Positions 24,141 through 38,324 of a DNA stretch of 64,000 nt are shown here, one piece after another. The notes under the pieces were generated by a model. The model worked only from the letters and a program-made list of their open reading frames with translations, had not been told where the DNA came from and ran no database searches. The stretch covers positions 27,487,230 to 27,551,229 of the forward strand of contig NC_088677.1 in the NCBI RefSeq assembly GCF_950023065.1. The letters are read 5' to 3'. This DNA comes from Planococcus citri (Eukaryota; Arthropoda; Insecta; Hemiptera; Pseudococcidae). Position 1 is the stretch's first letter; each line of letters starts with the position of its first letter. The translations under genes and the position numbers were made by a program.

Positions 24141-27100
24141 ATGATTCTCGAAACACCCTGGATTATGTAGTTAGGCACTCGTAATTTTTTTATTGGGGCA
24201 GCTGAATTTTTTCTATAAACTAGGTAGGTGCCTTTGGACTTCATGAGTCCTTGTGCTTCACTCTAAAAAAGAAAAACATTAATTTCCAAACGACTAAACG
24301 GTTTATTTTACAAGAAAAAAAAGAATAGGTACCTAGGTAATAACAGAATACAGGTTGGTTAAAAAATTGTGGGCTGGAATTCTGTTCCCTCCTATGTATT
24401 TCGGGGGGGGGGGGGATGAGAAGGAGACTTTTGAACATTTTCTCTGAGCTTATAAAGTTACAAAAAATTGAATTGGCAATTCTGAATGTATACAGGAAAA
24501 AAACCAGTCAAGTCCTACTACACATTGCTATGCTATCTGATGTAGATATCATAAATTCCAAAAAAAAAAAAAAAAAAAAAAAAATGAACATGAGATAAGT
24601 GGAGCATGATTTTTTGGCCACCCGGTGAAACAGTTTTAATATTTCAATTTTAAAACGAGACCTGCAGTTATACTAAAGCTTAATTGAAAATTTAGCAATG
24701 AAAGTCAAGTCGAGTGGTAAAAATAGAGGAATTACCTAATGACAGTCGTAGATAGGTACAGGACGCACAGTATACTTTCTTGAGATTTTTTTTCAAAATC
24801 TCAAAAACAATAAGTAAGTAGGTAGTGAAAAAAATGTGTTAGATGAGTATTTAAAATTTGTTCAGTTTATATCCACATTATTTTATTCCATGGTGAAAAG
24901 GATTTTTATTTTTTATCTAAATTTTAGAAACAATTGAGAATGGTTTCACACAGACCATTTTTGGGATTATTTTTCTCAATCCCTTTTTCACAGGGTCGCA
25001 TGAAAATTGAAAACAAAAATATTTAGTGAATAGATTTGCCAAATGATAGCCTTTCTGCGAGGGAAAAACTCCACAATGTATACAATCATCTTGATAAGCA
25101 GTTGAAACCATTTTTTCCAAAATTTATGTCTCCCTGTTTCCAGAACCAACTTGAAGTTTGCCCTATTCTCCATTCCTTCACCCAGCCTGTTCGCCGACCA
25201 GCGCATTTAACGATGAACAATACACACAAACGCCTCCAATTTTAGAACAATAATAACTCTTGCAGTTAAGCGAAGCATCCGTTTTAGAAAATCATATTAA
25301 TGTCATACTGGTGTAACAAATGACACTAGTCTCGTTATCAGGTCACTGACAGCGTATAAATCTTTGCAGCATAGCTGTAAGCGTAGTATAAGCTCATATT
25401 GAAATCAGATAATATTGCTTTGTAGGCAGAAAATATATTTCAAACTGATGAGTGAAATTCACCAATCTATTCATCATTCAAGACTTCCCTGTTTCTAATG
25501 ATCATGTGTAGGTACAATATTGATTAAACTGCCATTTGTTAGGATTTTAGAATAGCCAAATAAAATAGATCAGCAAAAAGCAAAACGTATACCTACCTGC
25601 CTGTATCTAATTGTTATGCACATGCAAATATTCTCGATTTACTGCATGAATTTTTAAAACATTTAATCTCTTGAACTATCTTAATGGATACAGGTAGCTG
25701 TACTATTAAAGTACCTACATATACCTCTAGTCCCCTACCTAATACAATAAATACGCTACGTCATTTATATTATAAAGCCAGAGTCAATGGTGAATATTTG
25801 TACAATAATGTACAATTGAAGCATTACTTAGTCCTCTTTTTGCAGAAAATGTAGATAGCTAGATACTAATGGATTCAATTAACAGTGTAGCCATAATTTA
25901 CGTATGGTAGGTAACGTTATATAGGCTCATAAGCTGACGAATGAGACGTACATATAACTACGTAAGTACCTACATAGGCATATGTAGGCAACTGCATAGT
26001 GTTACCTATAGTGCACCTAAATGAGAACTTGTTTAAATGCATTGTTTGAAGTGATAGTGATTTTCACATAAAAATGCGTATCTATCTATGTATAGCTTTA
26101 CCCTTTGTAGGACTTAAAATAAGGTGCTTTCTGTTCCCCGACAGAATTATCGCTATTGTACGCTCACGTGAACTCGTACCTATTTATAAATTTATTGTTT
26201 TCAGTACGGGGAAAATAGTTTCGAGTTTTTTTCCCTACTCGTTTGATGATTTTTTTTACAACCCGTTTATCTGTCTACGATGAGCTTACCTATCTAGCAA
26301 CATACCATACATATTCATAAATCGATCAAATAATATTATTATGTTATTGATTTTATGGACCGTGTGATTATTTTAAGTAAATACATTTTTTCTACGATAA
26401 AATCATTTGAAAATGTTTTCAATTTTTTATTCGAGTAATAAAATGGTGTTTATTTGTCATACTATTTTCCACGGGAGGATCCATTCCATATTATTGTCTC
26501 GTTAGTACGATGTAAGAGAAATTCGTATTAAATTATTACACCTGTATGAATTTCCAGTTATTTTTAACCAATGATAAGATAAAAGTAAAGTTTTCTAAAA
26601 AAAAAGAGTTTTGAGAATCGAAAACTGTTTCTTTTATCAGTTTGCGATTCACTTTTACAACCCTTTTTGCTACTTTTAGAATGGTTTTCATGAGTGTGTA
26701 CTTACTACTTACTTAAGTATCAATGTGATATTATGCTGGGTAATAATATACATATTGTGCATCAGCATTTTATTGTTTACTTTCTGGCTTCATGTCAGAA
26801 ACTAATCCTTACTCTCTTGTACAAGTATTTTCTGTAATTTGCGTAGATAGGTGATTTTAGAACCAAAAAAAATGTTGATAATACCCACTGAATATGTACT
26901 CAATAAAAAAATTTACATGTAAAATAAAAAAATAATATTAAAAAATAGAAATTCAATTACATACCTACAATCCTACATGGTATTTTGTATGTAATTTTTT
27001 TAAAACTAAAATTTTATTCAAATATTTTAAATCTATTTTTATTAAAAATCAATTAATAATTAAACATAAATATTGTTTTTAATTTAAAACAAAATAAACG

Positions 27101-30100
27101 TACCTAAACCTTTTTTTAAATTAAAAAAAAAAATACGAGTTGATAAAATCTTTTGAAAAATTCACCAATTTGCTCATCTCTTGACCAGTATGAAGCATTT
27201 TTTCTAATTTAGAATGTTCAAGTAATAAGTCCAATAAGCTATACTTACACAAAGCAAATAAATTAATAGGTAGATAATATCTAAAATAAAATAAAATAAA
27301 AGATAATTTAAGCTATGAAATCAAGTCACTAAAATGTGATTCGCCAAACGACTTTGAGGAATACCTATTCATTCAAATTTTTATCAAAAAACAGTACACC
27401 AAAATTTGACTCAAATAGGAAGTTCATACAAGCCTAGGGAAATATAAACGAGCAATTTGCAAGTTATGTTATGTTATTTTCGACGTGTTGTTTCGTTGAA
27501 ACCTAAAACCTATACCTATCGTGTTTATTGAACCACACGTAGATATTCCAAAAAGTTATGAATTATTATCGCAGCTACCGTGACAAATGTTTGGAATCAA
27601 TCATAAATGGGCTGAACGAGCGAAGCCATGAAAAATTGTACAATACGTATAGAGAAAAACAAATAGACATATCAGATATGTACTTTCATGAAATGGGTTA
27701 CTTTCTCTATAGACGTACGTTTTATAGAATTTAGGTCGCGTGTGGCATTTTTATAAATTAAACTGCTGACGAAACTTTTCAAAACTGGTTTACCACAATA
27801 ATAATATAAGTATGAGCATTTATTGAAATGTTCGTTTATTTATTTAACCAAAAAAAAAAAAATCTATAGGTATTACATACCAACCTAGGTCATGCAAATA
27901 GATGCAAATATAAATTTTTTTATATTATTGAGTATACACTATACGTACAGTACCATTATTACATTTATTTTTTATTTTTTTTTTGCAAATGAAATTGACA
28001 TTTCCGAATGAAATTAGATAAGTTTTCTATTTTTATACTCATTATTCATTTCATCCTGTTCTGATGTTCAGTGATATGAGATAAGTTGAACGGATATTAG
28101 GAACCCACGCTGTGTACTTTACTATCCAGAATAATCCTCGTGTATTTTTCAACGAAGTTGTCAGAATTTCAAATTTCATTAAATTTGATTACAGAAAACA
28201 GCGCAACTTTCAAAATCGCCAAGTTTATAATTGCTTAATGAATTCACGAAGGATTAGTTTAAAATTGTAACAAACTTGCTAATCTATGTAAACACAATAA
28301 GGGAATTAAATAGTTGATTTACCTACTTTATTTTATTCTCGTTCACTTTGTTCTTCCTGGAATAAATTTCATTATGCTTAACATTGCACACATCTTCGTA
28401 GACACACTTACCTGCTTCGTGGATTTTTTTTTCAATATTATGTAATCTGAAACGTTCAGAATTGGGGAAAAGTAGAAATCATCTACCTATCAATCTTAAC
28501 TTGAGGCTAATATATAGGTACCTACTATAAATTTGAGCAGTGTGGTATCAGCACACATTCACTTGTTACATCAACCTATAAAACTGAAATTGCATCAGAA
28601 GAGTTCTGAAAAATATTTCAATGCTTTGAAAAAACTTCATTTGTATTTCAATATCTGCTTGCTTAAAATTTAATTGAATATCTAAGGTGAATTTTTCTGC
28701 AGCCAGATCTACTCAACTTCTGACTTCCAATTTCACACCAATTTGTGGAGAAATATGATTCCTCTCAAGCTTCTCCATTAAAACGTTGGCCAGTATATAT
28801 AAGATACAAAGCTCTCGGAAAACATTATTTTCATGAATAAAACACATTTTATAACAAATTTTGATAGCTGTGTCATTACTTCGGCGCAAATGCGTCCATA
28901 AAATGTATCTCAAGCACACTCTTCATGACTTGGCAACGTAGCATGAAACAATCCAGCATCGTCTATTGTACGCTTTGATAATGATCAAGTTTAGAATGTC
29001 TCCATTTATGTGGTAGAAATAGCAAAACAATGAAGTATTTAGTTTGGTGGGTACTTATAGTAATAATTATTTGTACTAGGTTTGTTGGTTTTACACCAGT
29101 CCCTTCCGTTATATTATAATAAAGCTTTCCCTTTAGGTCTTAAGTTTGTTCAACTTGCACGATTTTATACGTAGAATTGTATATGATATGTATGTGTAGG
29201 TAACTGAAAATACTAAATGCGAATGGAAATTTCATATTTCTTGAGTCAATTTTCCTTACGAATGAAAAAGAAAATCGACTTACCTATCCAGATATTATAC
29301 CTATTTTGAAATGAATGCTGCTCAGCGTTCATGTTCTGGGGATCACTGTATTATGTAGGTAAGTATGACATTTTTAGAATTGTTTGCGCAGATGATGGAG
29401 TGACTATAAGAAAGGTAGGTACTGCAAAATTGATCCTTCATATTTGTTCCTATTGCATCGTTCCGAATCTTTAGATTCATGATTTTCATTCAATCAGTCG
29501 TTTTTAATACTGAAATATATTCACTAATCGTGTGGATTTGAAAAAATTTTAGTTCGATGGGGTAACTGAAATTCACCCACTCACTGATACGATATTTCAA
29601 TTAAATAAACATTGTCAACAATGTGTACAGAATATCGATGATTCAAACACTTGTCAGAAAACCAACAGTGTTATAGAACAGTCGTGGATTTAGCTACCCA
29701 CCTATTTGATAACAGAAAAGCTGATACCGAAGGGAAAACGTTCTGAATAGGTATCAAATTTCATCGTTAATTCTACAAAAGTCTATGTAAAAAAGCATTT
29801 TGAATAAAGTTATGAGGATTAAGTAGATATATATCCAATCATTAGAGTCGAATGAATTTTGAAAAAAATTTGAGTGATTCTAACAGTTTGAATATTCTTG
29901 AGTTTCAACTTTGAAACCACAGAATCAATGATTTATGAACTTTCTCACTAAATAAAAATTCGCTGTTTCAACGAATCCAGCTTTCTCATTAGTCATTAGA
30001 AAATGAAAAATAGTTATCTATTCTTTCGGTTGTTGAACTTCGAAAAATCCACACGCAAAAGTGCTTCAATTTCCATCAAGTATCTACACCCAACGTTCCT

Positions 30101-30851
30101 TCGTATTTTTGAAATTCAATAGGTAGGTAGGAAAATTTGGGGTGATATTTTAATTTATGTATTCGATTCAATCTGCATAGGTATAAAATATACCAATAAA
30201 TATAGAAACCGCGCATTATGCATGTACGCTATTCATTCTCCTAGCAACAATTAAAAGGTTTCCGGATCAAAGATCACTGAATTTTGATTAATAATCATTG
30301 GTTTCTAGGTTTATTGCCCGGTTCAGCGCAATTTGATACATTGTACCTACGTACCTAACCTTATACCGAATGGAATCTACCTAAATCATTAAAATAGAAT
30401 GATTTGAGTAAACGTATATCTACATATTTCAAATTCTAGATAAGATTACGTTCGTAGGTAGGTACGATAGATTACATTATTATTTAAAGTAGAATTGTCA
30501 GCACGCTACATTGTTTGTAAAAAATTTGCATTCATATTAATAATCAAGTGTATTTCAAGAAATTCACTCGTATTCAAATTTATGCGAAATGGCGAATACA
30601 TTAGTAACACTTTACTCATCCAAAATACTCTTGGCTTTTGCATAGGTCAAACCTTTTCTAGCAATAAGTTAACGATTGTACATTGTACTATACACTTACA
30701 GGTATTTTACGAAAGAAATAATTCAATTTTTTGATTCAAATTTTTATTTCTGCATTTAAAAAAAAAATTAAATGAGGAGATTACTCCGAGGGATGGTCGA
30801 TAGTCAATACAATAAAGGGAAAAAATGAACTAAAAATTAAATAGCTCAACT
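24141..30851. other. Intergenic AT-rich DNA, no gene seen
   Basis: About 6.7 kb with only short frames (at most 79 codons), a G-run at about 24404-24415 and a 25-base poly-A at 24560-24584. No exon chain, transposon ends or RNA gene could be supported. The last ~100 bases are 3' flank of the SNRNP48 gene; TTTATT at 30743-30748 reads AATAAA on the minus strand. Confidence 0.45.
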
Positions 30852-32763
30852 TTATTCGGTATTTGAATCATGATGCTTCGATTTATGATGCTTTTTCTTA
30901 TGAACAGATTGTTTATGCGAACTTTTTTTGTGTTTTTTCTTATGTCCATCAGAAGAATCATTTGATCGTTCGCGTGACTTTTTCTTTCGTTTCTTCTTAT
31001 GTTTTTCAGAAAAATCTCGAGATGGTTCTTGCGACCTTTTTTCACATTTCATCGCAGATCTGACGATGGATTCGTATAGATCATGAACATTCTTACGTCC
31101 CACTGAAGAATCATGAGATCTTTCTCGCGACCTTTTTTCACGTTTTATCTCATGTGTATAAGAATGAGAAAAATTTTTATGCTTCTCAGAAAATTCCTGA
31201 GACCGTTCTCGCGACCTTTTCTCACGTTTCATCCTATAGTCGTACGAATCAGAGAAATTATCACCACGATGCTTTTCTTTCAGACGATCTTCTTTATGAG
31301 ATCTTTTCTGCGAGTATTTTTCATTATCATAATGCGAGGAACTCTTCTCATCGCGTCTTTTGGAATAATTGTCGCGATCGTCGTTGAATTTATAATCACG
31401 ATACCTATAATTATTATCTTTAGAATGTTCTCGATGTCTACGATGTCTTCCATCATTATCATAATCACATCTCGATCTCTCGCGCGTTTTGTACCTTTCA
31501 CTAGAGCTTTCACGACGACGATAATTATCAGGGTGTTTTTCATTATCACCGCTTTGCGTTTCTTCGAGTAATTCTTTTTCTTCTTTTTCTATATGCATCC
31601 AGCGTTTAAACGGATTTCCATCGTAATATTTACTACCAACGCCTAAATACGAATCGATACGCGGCTGAATTACTGCTTTTTGAGCGGTTTCAACCTCGAC
31701 TGCATCAGATCCCGTTTCTATATCGAATCTTTCATTCAAGGATTCCATTTGACTGGCAACTACTTCTCTCAGAACCTATATTCGACACAAGTTTTAGTGC
31801 TCGGAAGTTGATTTTTGTAAGAATGAATTAATTCTGACTCACTTCGACGTAGCTTTTTTTATTAGAATGTACTCTTTTTCCTCGATGAGCAGCTCTTCTT
31901 CGTTTGGCATCTCTTTCAGCAGCGAGTAACTCGATTAAACAAATTGAATCGCCTTTACTTTTATTTCTACGAAAATTTCAAAGCAATAAAATTTTAAATG
32001 CTGAAATTAACGGAAATTAAATCAAATAAAAAATTTTAATTTACTTGTTTTTGGTGGTATTATCAGTCAAATCGATATCATCGTTGGGTTCACTTTTGAT
32101 CCCATCAGTGGAATGAATAGCGTCCTTTACATCTATGAATATTATTCATCATTAATGCGTGTAGAGGTGAAATATTAAGGATACATAATATTCAACTTTG
32201 TAAAATATTTCGCAAAAACTTAGTAAAATAAATAAAGGATATTTGAGTCAAATAAAAAGGATATTAATCATCCATGATACTAAATCACAATGACAGCATA
32301 TCCTGGAAAACAAAATTAGATGAATATGCTATTCTAAAGTTTTCTCTCGAGCAATCCGTAGTTTCGGAATTCGAAAATTTTTTCCAATAAGTACAGTCTT
32401 AATTCAGGTTTACCTATGGTAACTTCTACATCGGATCCATCGGTAATTTTAGGATAGTCTCCGTTTATTTTTTCACATTTCATTTCATGCTTTAAGAGCT
32501 TTTCTCGAGGTATGCGGTGTTCGGAATTGATACTGCAAGGAACGAAGTGCGTTTCATCCGTCTGGAATAACAACTTTAAAAATTATACACGTTTTTGAGA
32601 ATCAAGCAAACAAGGTGAATTGAAAAGAACTAACCTCAGCGAGAGTTTCCAAATCTGAAATATTCCACCCAACAAAATCCAAGGTGTTTCGTAACCATGT
32701 TTTCTGTTCATCGATGAAAACTTTGAGATTTTCCAACATATGATTTTTATCCGTTTCATTCAT
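30852..32763 (-). CDS. SNRNP48: U11/U12 snRNP 48 kDa protein (minor spliceosome)
   Basis: Five coding exons: 32763-32635, 32561-32414, 32132-32045, 31966-31843, 31775-30852; 470 aa, all joins in frame at GT..AG borders. In the family, U11-48K recognises the 5' splice site of U12-type introns through a CHHC zinc finger. Seen: an N-terminal helix ending LDFVGWNISDLETLAE, like the human LGWDLDSLDP segment; the finger in exon 2 (FVPCSINSEHR, then LLKHEMKCE: C, H, H, C); and in exons 4-5 the family block ELLAAERDAKRRR, RVHSNKKSYVEV, LREVVASQMESL. The last exon encodes a long Arg/Ser/Lys/His tail with repeated (K/R)EKRSRERS units, making the protein longer than human SNRNP48 (~340 aa). It is head-to-head with the coiled-coil gene. 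Confidence 0.93.
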
Positions 32764-33487
32764 CGTTTAATTTCGGAGGGTGTAAAGCTCACACATATAG
32801 ACGAATAAAGCAAAGAATGAGTGAAAAATGAAAATTCATTCAAAAAAGACAATATTAAAGACAAACGCGAGAAAAATTCATCTTTTCCTTCGTTGTTTTT
32901 TTCTCATTGCTGATAACAAAAATTTCCAAAAAAAAATTATTATCAATGGATACCTCCACCTGAAAAATTGGATTTCCTACTTTGCAAATGAGATAATTTT
33001 CTGCGACGGAAGTTCTTTAATTGAGCGCGAGGAGCGCTAAAGCGCTGTAATCGAATGCTCGGCTTCATAAATTTTAAATTTTTATTTATTTAAAAAAAAA
33101 ATTTAAAATATAAATAAGGTTATTGAACTAGGTCAATTTGATCTCATCATTTTGTGCTGATCGACTGATCGAGTCATCGCCTCATCGATGCCTTTGTTTG
33201 AAATTTTTTTGCAAACGTCTGTCATCGTTCCCCAGAGTTTTCAAGGTTAGGCAACTTGTTAGGCAAGGCTTAGGCTAGAATAATTTGTGGGATCAGCTGA
33301 GTTTCTGAGATTGGGATTTTTGGATTAGGTACTTATATGAATAAATAATTAATAATTAATAGTTGATCAATATTTTTCAAAGAATCTTACGTTATAGTTT
33401 CTTTTTGCGTAGTAAGTAGTTTCCTTAGTGCGAAAACTAAAAGTTATTTTTCAAGTGAAGATATACCTACTCGTTAAATCAGTAATC
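32764..33487. promoter_or_regulatory. Shared 5' region between two divergent genes
   Basis: About 724 bp separate the SNRNP48 start codon (32763, minus) from the coiled-coil gene start (33488, plus), so the region must hold both 5' UTRs and promoters. No TATA box is obvious. The frame at 32828-33040 lacks any recognisable product. Confidence 0.5.
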
Positions 33488-36229
33488 ATGAATGCGTACA
33501 GTAAGCAGGCATTTCCGCGGAAACAAGAATACGTTGAGACAAACGCAGGAAATTTTGCAACTGATGAGAAAGATTTGAATAAATCTCCGCCGAAGTTTAT
33601 CAATATGCAGAAAATAGTCGATGGAGCAAGTTCCGCTTCGAACGCAGGTATTGTGTACTACAAATGTCTTTCGGAAGAAATGGAAAAAAAGATCAACGAA
33701 TTGCAAAAGGCAATCGAAGTGGCTGAATCTACGATGAATACTCAAAAGCAGAACATCGAAGATATGATTAACCGCAAGAATCAATTGCTGTGTGATTTTC
33801 ACGAGCAGTACAGAAAATTCACTCGTAAAACGGAATGGTGAGTGACAATTTGATTAATGCCTAGTTCAGTTACTTTGACTTCGATTAGGTAACGCTTACA
33901 CCTATCTTCTGTATCTCTTCAGCGAAACTAAGATGGAAGATGAAATCGAACAATTGATCAAGTTTCTAGACGAGTTGATGCCTTTGCATAATGAAATATC
34001 TTACGTGAAAACTTCCGAAATCAATATACGGAATTACGTGATGGAAAAATATCAAACTATTTGCAACGAACTGCAACCAGTTAAAGATGTTTATGAAAAG
34101 AATGTTGAACAATTACAGTTGACAGGTAGGTAAATCATTTTCGTGTTATAATAAGTGTTTCGAATGAACGTTTCAAATTTCAATATTAATTTTTCAGCGG
34201 AGAAACTCAAAGAATGGAAATCTCAATGGGAAGCATACGACAAGTTGAATTCGGATATCAAATCTGCCATTCGTCAACATGAAGAAAAATTGAATCATCT
34301 TAAATGGTCCATCAAAAATGAAGCAGCTGACGCTGAACTTATAAAGAACGAGGGTGAACGAATCCAAATACAAACCAACGTGGAAATTTTAGAAAAACAG
34401 CACATCTTGAGAAACGAAGCGATGAAGGTAAATATTTCCAACAAGAAAGCAAGGATTTTTTCATCAAAATAGAAATTCGAATTATCTATATTTTGCAGAT
34501 TCAACATACTTTTCATTCGTTAAAAGATGAATTTTCTAAATTGAAAAGCGAGCAAAACGAATTCATTCGGATTAAGGAACAACTGTCCAATTATAATGAA
34601 ATGTAGGTACAATGTACATATACCTTTACTAAGTATATAGGTAATAAGTTACTTAATATGTTTATAATTACAATACCTACTATTATGGACAAAAATGTTT
34701 TGAGTCTAGGTTTTCCAAAGATAACCAGAAAGTTGTTGAATTAGACGCAAATATCCGAGAGAAAAAACTCGAACTGGTAGAATTACAGAAGAAAATCGAA
34801 GCTAATTCTAATCATCTACATGATTTGGAAAACAAGAAAAGGACCAAACTTGAAGTAACGTTTCTGTAAATTTTAATTTCAATAATGTACTTCAAAACCT
34901 GAATAATATTCATATGAAAATATTTTAGAAACAAGAACAGTTATGCAATATTTTACACGAGTACAAAGAAAATATAACCCAGGAAGAAACTAAATTGAAC
35001 AATTTGCTCGAAGAAGAACGCTCGATTGAAGGAAAAATGAAACAACTTTCAGCTGAAATCGAAATTCAGACAGAGAAAAGGAACACTTTACTTAAGAAAC
35101 AACAAGAAGAAAGGAACGCTTTACTTGAAAAACAACAAAGGTAGGTATAATCCTTAAATACCTAGGCCTATTCCTTAATAGGTAAAGTGTTGAAGTGACC
35201 AACTGTTCCAATGATGCGTTTTGATTTTCAGTTTCTCGCAAGAAGTGACACGAAAAGAGAGTTTGATGAAAGAAATCAATGACTTAGAACATAAAAAAAG
35301 TTCAACGAAGAAAAATGTTTTAGAATTGAATAACGAACTAGAAACGAAGATGAAAGCAATCAACGAACTGAAGAAAAATTTATTTTCGAATGATATTTTA
35401 GTCAAAGTCAACGCACTTGAAGTAAGAACACCATATGTCGTTTATATAACGCTAGGTACCTAGAGCATTGATTTTATTACCTCTGTGATGATTTTTCCGA
35501 TATCTTCTTTTACAGGCGAATGCGCTTCATTCCTACCTCACCGTAGAAAACGAGTGCCATGTAACATCTGAATTCATTGATACCGAATTAGATCCGTTAC
35601 TTGATCAAATTTGTAAACAAGAATCTCAAATTAAAGATTTAGAGAAACAATTGAAGGAATGTGCAGCTGAGGGGCTTATGCTAGAGAAAGAAGTGATCGA
35701 AAAAGAAAACCGTCTGAAAAACATTGCAGATTCAATTAAAGTAAGAGTGTAAATACCTAGTTTCATCAATCTTGAATTCTTGACTAATTTGAAATCAATC
35801 AAATGGTTTTTTTCAGACGAGTGATAGTGCTATTCTTGCTTTGAAACAAAATGTGCATCAAGCGAAATACATTACGGTACAAGAATTGAATAAGCAATTA
35901 GTTGCATTGACTAATCATGTGAAAAACGAGCAAAACTTGGTAGCGAAACTGAAAAAAGAAATCGAGGTAAATCTCAATGAAATTTTCATTATTTGTAAAG
36001 AATTTGAAAAGTTATAGAGAATTTTGAATAATTTCAGATAGGTCTACAAACGCAAGCGGCGACTCAAGAATCGACAAAGAGTAAAAGACGACTTCTTACT
36101 CCAGAAAAAGCACGAAATGTTGCTTCGTCAACGTCGAAAACTGCACGATCGAAAAAAAAGGTCGAGGAACCGGTAGATGCCAATAAAAAGAAGAATCAGT
36201 CGGATAACGATATTTACAATTTCAACTAA
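33488..36229 (+). CDS. Coiled-coil protein, 666 aa, function unknown
   Basis: Ten exons, all GT..AG and in frame: 33488-33837, 33923-34125, 34198-34427, 34499-34602, 34710-34854, 34929-35140, 35232-35421, 35516-35740, 35817-35966, 36038-36229. Start chosen at 33488 (ATCATGAATG); an in-frame ATG at 33428 would add 20 hydrophobic residues and is less likely. After ~60 residues the protein is almost continuous heptad coiled coil (for example MEKKINELQKAIEVAE, KQLSAEIEIQTEKRNTLLKK). It ends in a basic, Ser/Thr-rich tail with SKRRLLTPEKARN, a possible proline-directed kinase site (TPEK), and KSKRR/KKK nuclear-type clusters. Overall shape resembles cytoskeletal, kinetochore or chromosome-axis proteins, but no family motif is clear. 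A possible AATAAA lies at 36579-36584. Confidence 0.85.
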
Positions 36230-36784
36230 GTTCTTGAAAAAACGGATTTTAAAGCTTGTTCGTGTTGAAATTATTCATTTAAGAAAGAATCAGTTTTCAT
36301 TTTGATTAATTATTTGAGTTTATACTGGAGAGATGATTTTTGTTGTAAAATACGTATAAATATAAGAGTTGAATTTGAAATAGGTAATTTTGTTCGAATG
36401 AAAACTAACTTCTTTTGAAATATGCCTTCAGGAGATCGGTATGCAAACTCTGTACGCTTACGTGAAATAATTCACATACCTAATTTCTTACTACACTGTT
36501 TACTCACAACTTCGATCGTCAATACCAATACTGAGCAGATAGGTAAATCTACGTTTAGCTTTTTAAAAAATAATCTAGAATAAACATACATATTTAACAC
36601 ACATTAAAACGCTCGCTTTCTCCTTTATTCATAAAAAAAAACTGTCCTTAGCCCACGATCTTTTATTTGTTTGCCAATGATTTCAAGTTATTTTGATTTT
36701 ATACCTACTAAGTATCCATAAATTTTACCAATAAAACTCGAAAACCGAAGTATATAAACTTAATAAATTTATTCGGTTAAAAAA
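36230..36784. other. Convergent 3' ends
   Basis: 3' flank shared by the coiled-coil gene (plus) and the small membrane-protein gene (minus). It holds AATAAA at 36579-36584 for the plus gene, and minus-strand AATAAA at 36773-36768 and 36629-36624 for the minus gene. If these are used the two 3' UTRs may overlap or abut. Confidence 0.5.
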
Positions 36785-37711
36785 TCACATCAATTCCTCC
36801 TTTGTTACGCACGTCTTTCCTAATACTAAACAACCGGTCACTGCCCAAAAATTGAATTTCCAAACTGAAAAATAATTCATTAAATTATTACTATTAAAGT
36901 ATAAATCAGTTGAATGGAATACGAACAACTCACTTAGACCATAAATACCAATTGAAAACGACCACTCGTATATCAATTTAAAGAATTGTAAACCCATTTC
37001 AATGAACTCTACGACCAACCATGGATAAGGATATGAATTTTCATCAACCTTAAATAATAAAACTTCAAGGTGAAAGCAAGTTCTTGGAAAAAAAAATTAG
37101 CAATAGATACCTAGTTGAAATAGATTTTATACTTTTAGAATTCCAATTAAGAGTAATGCATTCAAACTGATGATCACAATCGTATGACTGAAACATGTTG
37201 CCACGATACTTTCTGAATACATAGTTCTATCTGTTGAAAAGGAATTAAGATGAAGTATTATTCAAAATCAAATTCATTTCTGCAGAGATAAGCACTTTCC
37301 CCAATACAAACAAAGCTTCGAAAAATATATTATGTTGAATTTCTTTGCGGATGAAATCTGCTCATCTCTGATCAGAAATGAAGATTAGTCTGAAAATAAT
37401 ATAGTATACCATAATACCATGATTTTGCATTAGAAAATTTGCTATATCTCAGGATTTTCCATATATCACTCAGAGCAATAACCTGTAAAATCAATAATCA
37501 TTTTGAAAAAACCATGAAACACCAAACCAAACTTGGTCATTTTTTTTTTTACGTAATTTGTAACTTCTAATTACGAGATTCCAATTAAATTTCTGCTGTT
37601 ACGAAGTGAATTATTACTTACTATTCTAGCAACACAAAGAAAAATCACAAGTAATGGACAATAACTGAATATTTGATAGGGGTAAAGTTGCTGGCAAATT
37701 CGAAATTGAAG
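36785..37711 (-). CDS. Small multi-pass membrane protein, 5' end not found (partial model)
   Basis: Five consecutive exons splice in frame on the minus strand: 37711-37622, 37482-37410, 37230-37133, 37048-36934, 36864-36785, giving 151 aa to the stop. Three hydrophobic stretches look like membrane segments: IFSYCPLLVIFLCVARI (exon 1 here), TIVIISLNALLLIGIL (exon 3), and GIYGLIWKFNFWAVTGCLVL across exons 4-5. Between the second and third is a polar loop, VDENSYPYPW. The N-terminus is missing: either an upstream exon that I could not fix, or a start at the ATG at 37789 with retention of the sequence before the acceptor. Donor 37410 has an alternative at ATG|GTATTA. No family recognised. Confidence 0.6.
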
Positions 37712-38324
37712 CTGTGAAATAAAAATATAGTCACGATATTGATAATAATTTGTGAACTGTATGAAATTAATAAGTACATGAGAATTCAAACCTTTTTTAT
37801 ACTCATATTAATTAAATACATATATATTTTTTAAGAACTTTCACAATTAATAATTGCATTCATTTTAATCAATCATACTTTATGGTAGCATATCATCATC
37901 TATAAGACTAAAATTCATCCGGTAAGGTAGCCAATAAATAATACGTAATAAAGCAAATGTGCATTTTGGAAAAAAATGGTAACATGATAAATGCGCGTTT
38001 GAAAAAAAATTTCTGAGTATTGCAAGTTGTATAAAATAATTCTAAAATTAGTTAACGTAATTAAAAAACGCAAAATGCATCTATGAATCATTCACAAAAC
38101 TAAACGTGAAGTCTTTTGTGCAGATCGATGTTCAGATCATTCGACAAATTAATGTAGATATTAAAAACTTGCTCGCGATCACAAAATAGATCAATCTACT
38201 ACATAATTCAAAATTGTTCCCACTAATTAATTTAAATATTACAAAGATCATGCTTTCTAATGGGTACGTGTTTAATAAATCACAAATGAATGTAAGCGAT
38301 TGAACTGGAAAATTGTTCATAAAG
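37712..38324. other. Gap between two minus-strand genes
   Basis: It must contain the 3' UTR of NCKIPSD and probably the first exon(s) and promoter of the small membrane-protein gene. A short minus-strand frame at about 37995-37918 (reads KMHICFITYYLLATLPDEF) is a possible first exon, but no donor keeps it in frame, so I do not include it. Confidence 0.4.

Noticed and set aside
31113..31571. 152-aa plus-strand frame rich in Phe/Ile/Arg
   Set aside because: Antisense shadow of the Arg/Ser-rich tail of SNRNP48, whose identity is secured by its zinc finger and splice chain.
33428..33487. Upstream in-frame ATG for the coiled-coil gene
   Set aside because: It would add 20 hydrophobic residues (IFQVKIYLLVKSVI) atypical for the protein; the ATG at 33488 is preferred.
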